DNA of 60,163 bases. It comes from Oscillospiraceae bacterium. Its GTDB lineage: Bacteria > Bacillota > Clostridia > Oscillospirales > Oscillospiraceae. Under the pieces are notes generated by a model. It was not told the DNA's origin. It did no database searches and was given only the letters and a program-made list of their open reading frames with translations. The stretch is taken from NCBI GenBank assembly GCA_015068035.1, contig SVLI01000011.1:1-60163 (forward strand), read 5' to 3'. Position 1 is the stretch's first letter. Every line of letters starts with the position of its first letter. Shown here piece by piece: positions 60,048-60,163 of this stretch. Position numbers and translations under genes: made by a program.

Positions 60048-60163
60048 ATGATATATCGACTTCCTGAGATTAATGATAAAGCCATGCTGCAAGAGTATGT
60101 TCAAGAGCATTATGAGAACAAAGAAACCAGTATTAGTGCGAGTTTAGGGTTGTCATCTTCGGA
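60048..60163 (+). CDS. GNAT-type acetyltransferase, N-terminal part (cut by window end)
   Basis: The 38 visible residues read MIYRLPEINDKAMLQEYVQE and HYENKETSISASLGLSS. The start of a GNAT fold is recognisable: a first strand, then a helix beginning DKAMLQEYV, as in small uncharacterised acetyltransferases of Firmicutes. The acetyl-CoA-binding motif lies beyond the window. AGGTGA precedes the ATG. The AT-rich codon use differs from the tRNA-proximal genes, so a transferred region may begin here. Confidence 0.65.
   Translation, partial: MIYRLPEINDKAMLQEYVQEHYENKETSISASLGLSSS

Overview
The window looks like the chromosome of a GC-rich Clostridia bacterium, most likely a gut Oscillospiraceae (Ruminococcaceae) relative. 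Pointers are an rpsL-rpsG-fusA-tuf block next to rpoBC, a T-box-controlled valS, NrdR, a DUF421/DUF4363 pair, a glycyl-radical dehydratase-type enzyme, a secreted serpin and two ECF sigma/anti-sigma pairs. Genus-level placement is inference. Housekeeping genes are rich in G/C-ending codons, whereas about 1-1300 and 13080-13570 are clearly more AT-rich and look acquired.

Left part (1-15.5 kb) is accessory. It opens with the 3' end of a serine recombinase (edge of an integrated element), decayed DNA and a small lipoprotein, then a TIM-barrel amidohydrolase. A minus-strand operon follows: ECF sigma, membrane anti-sigma-like protein, serpin lipoprotein, second lipoprotein. Next comes a carbohydrate cluster: PfkB kinase and a glycyl radical enzyme on the minus strand, divergent from a xylulokinase-like FGGY kinase and an L-fucose-isomerase-like protein. 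12.7-13.7 kb is a decayed locus with a toxin-tip-like fragment, a small immunity-like gene, a truncated gene end and two copies of a ~126-bp repeat built round a 26-bp palindrome. Two minus-strand membrane protein genes close this part.

Middle part (16-42.8 kb) is mostly core: alaS, a HIT protein, an APC permease, an HTH regulator overlapping comEC, holA-rnmV, nrdR, DUF421-DUF4363, valS with its T-box, yceD-rpmF, a DUF512 radical-SAM protein with der, plsY, a ferredoxin-domain aldo/keto reductase, a RluA-type pseudouridine synthase, a polyamine ABC transporter with PotC and PotD fused, a pyridoxamine kinase and a CE1-like esterase.

Right part (42.9-60.2 kb) has a frameshifted ECF sigma with a zinc-finger anti-sigma, a HAD phosphatase, an uncharacterised P-loop ATPase, then the minus-strand block tuf, fusA, rpsG, rpsL, rpoC, rpoB. 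A polytopic glycosyltransferase-like protein, tRNA-Leu(GAG) and the start of a GNAT acetyltransferase finish the window. Many sigma-A promoters are near consensus (TTGACA, 17 bp, TATAAT), and most transcription units end in strong hairpin terminators, so unit boundaries are well supported.
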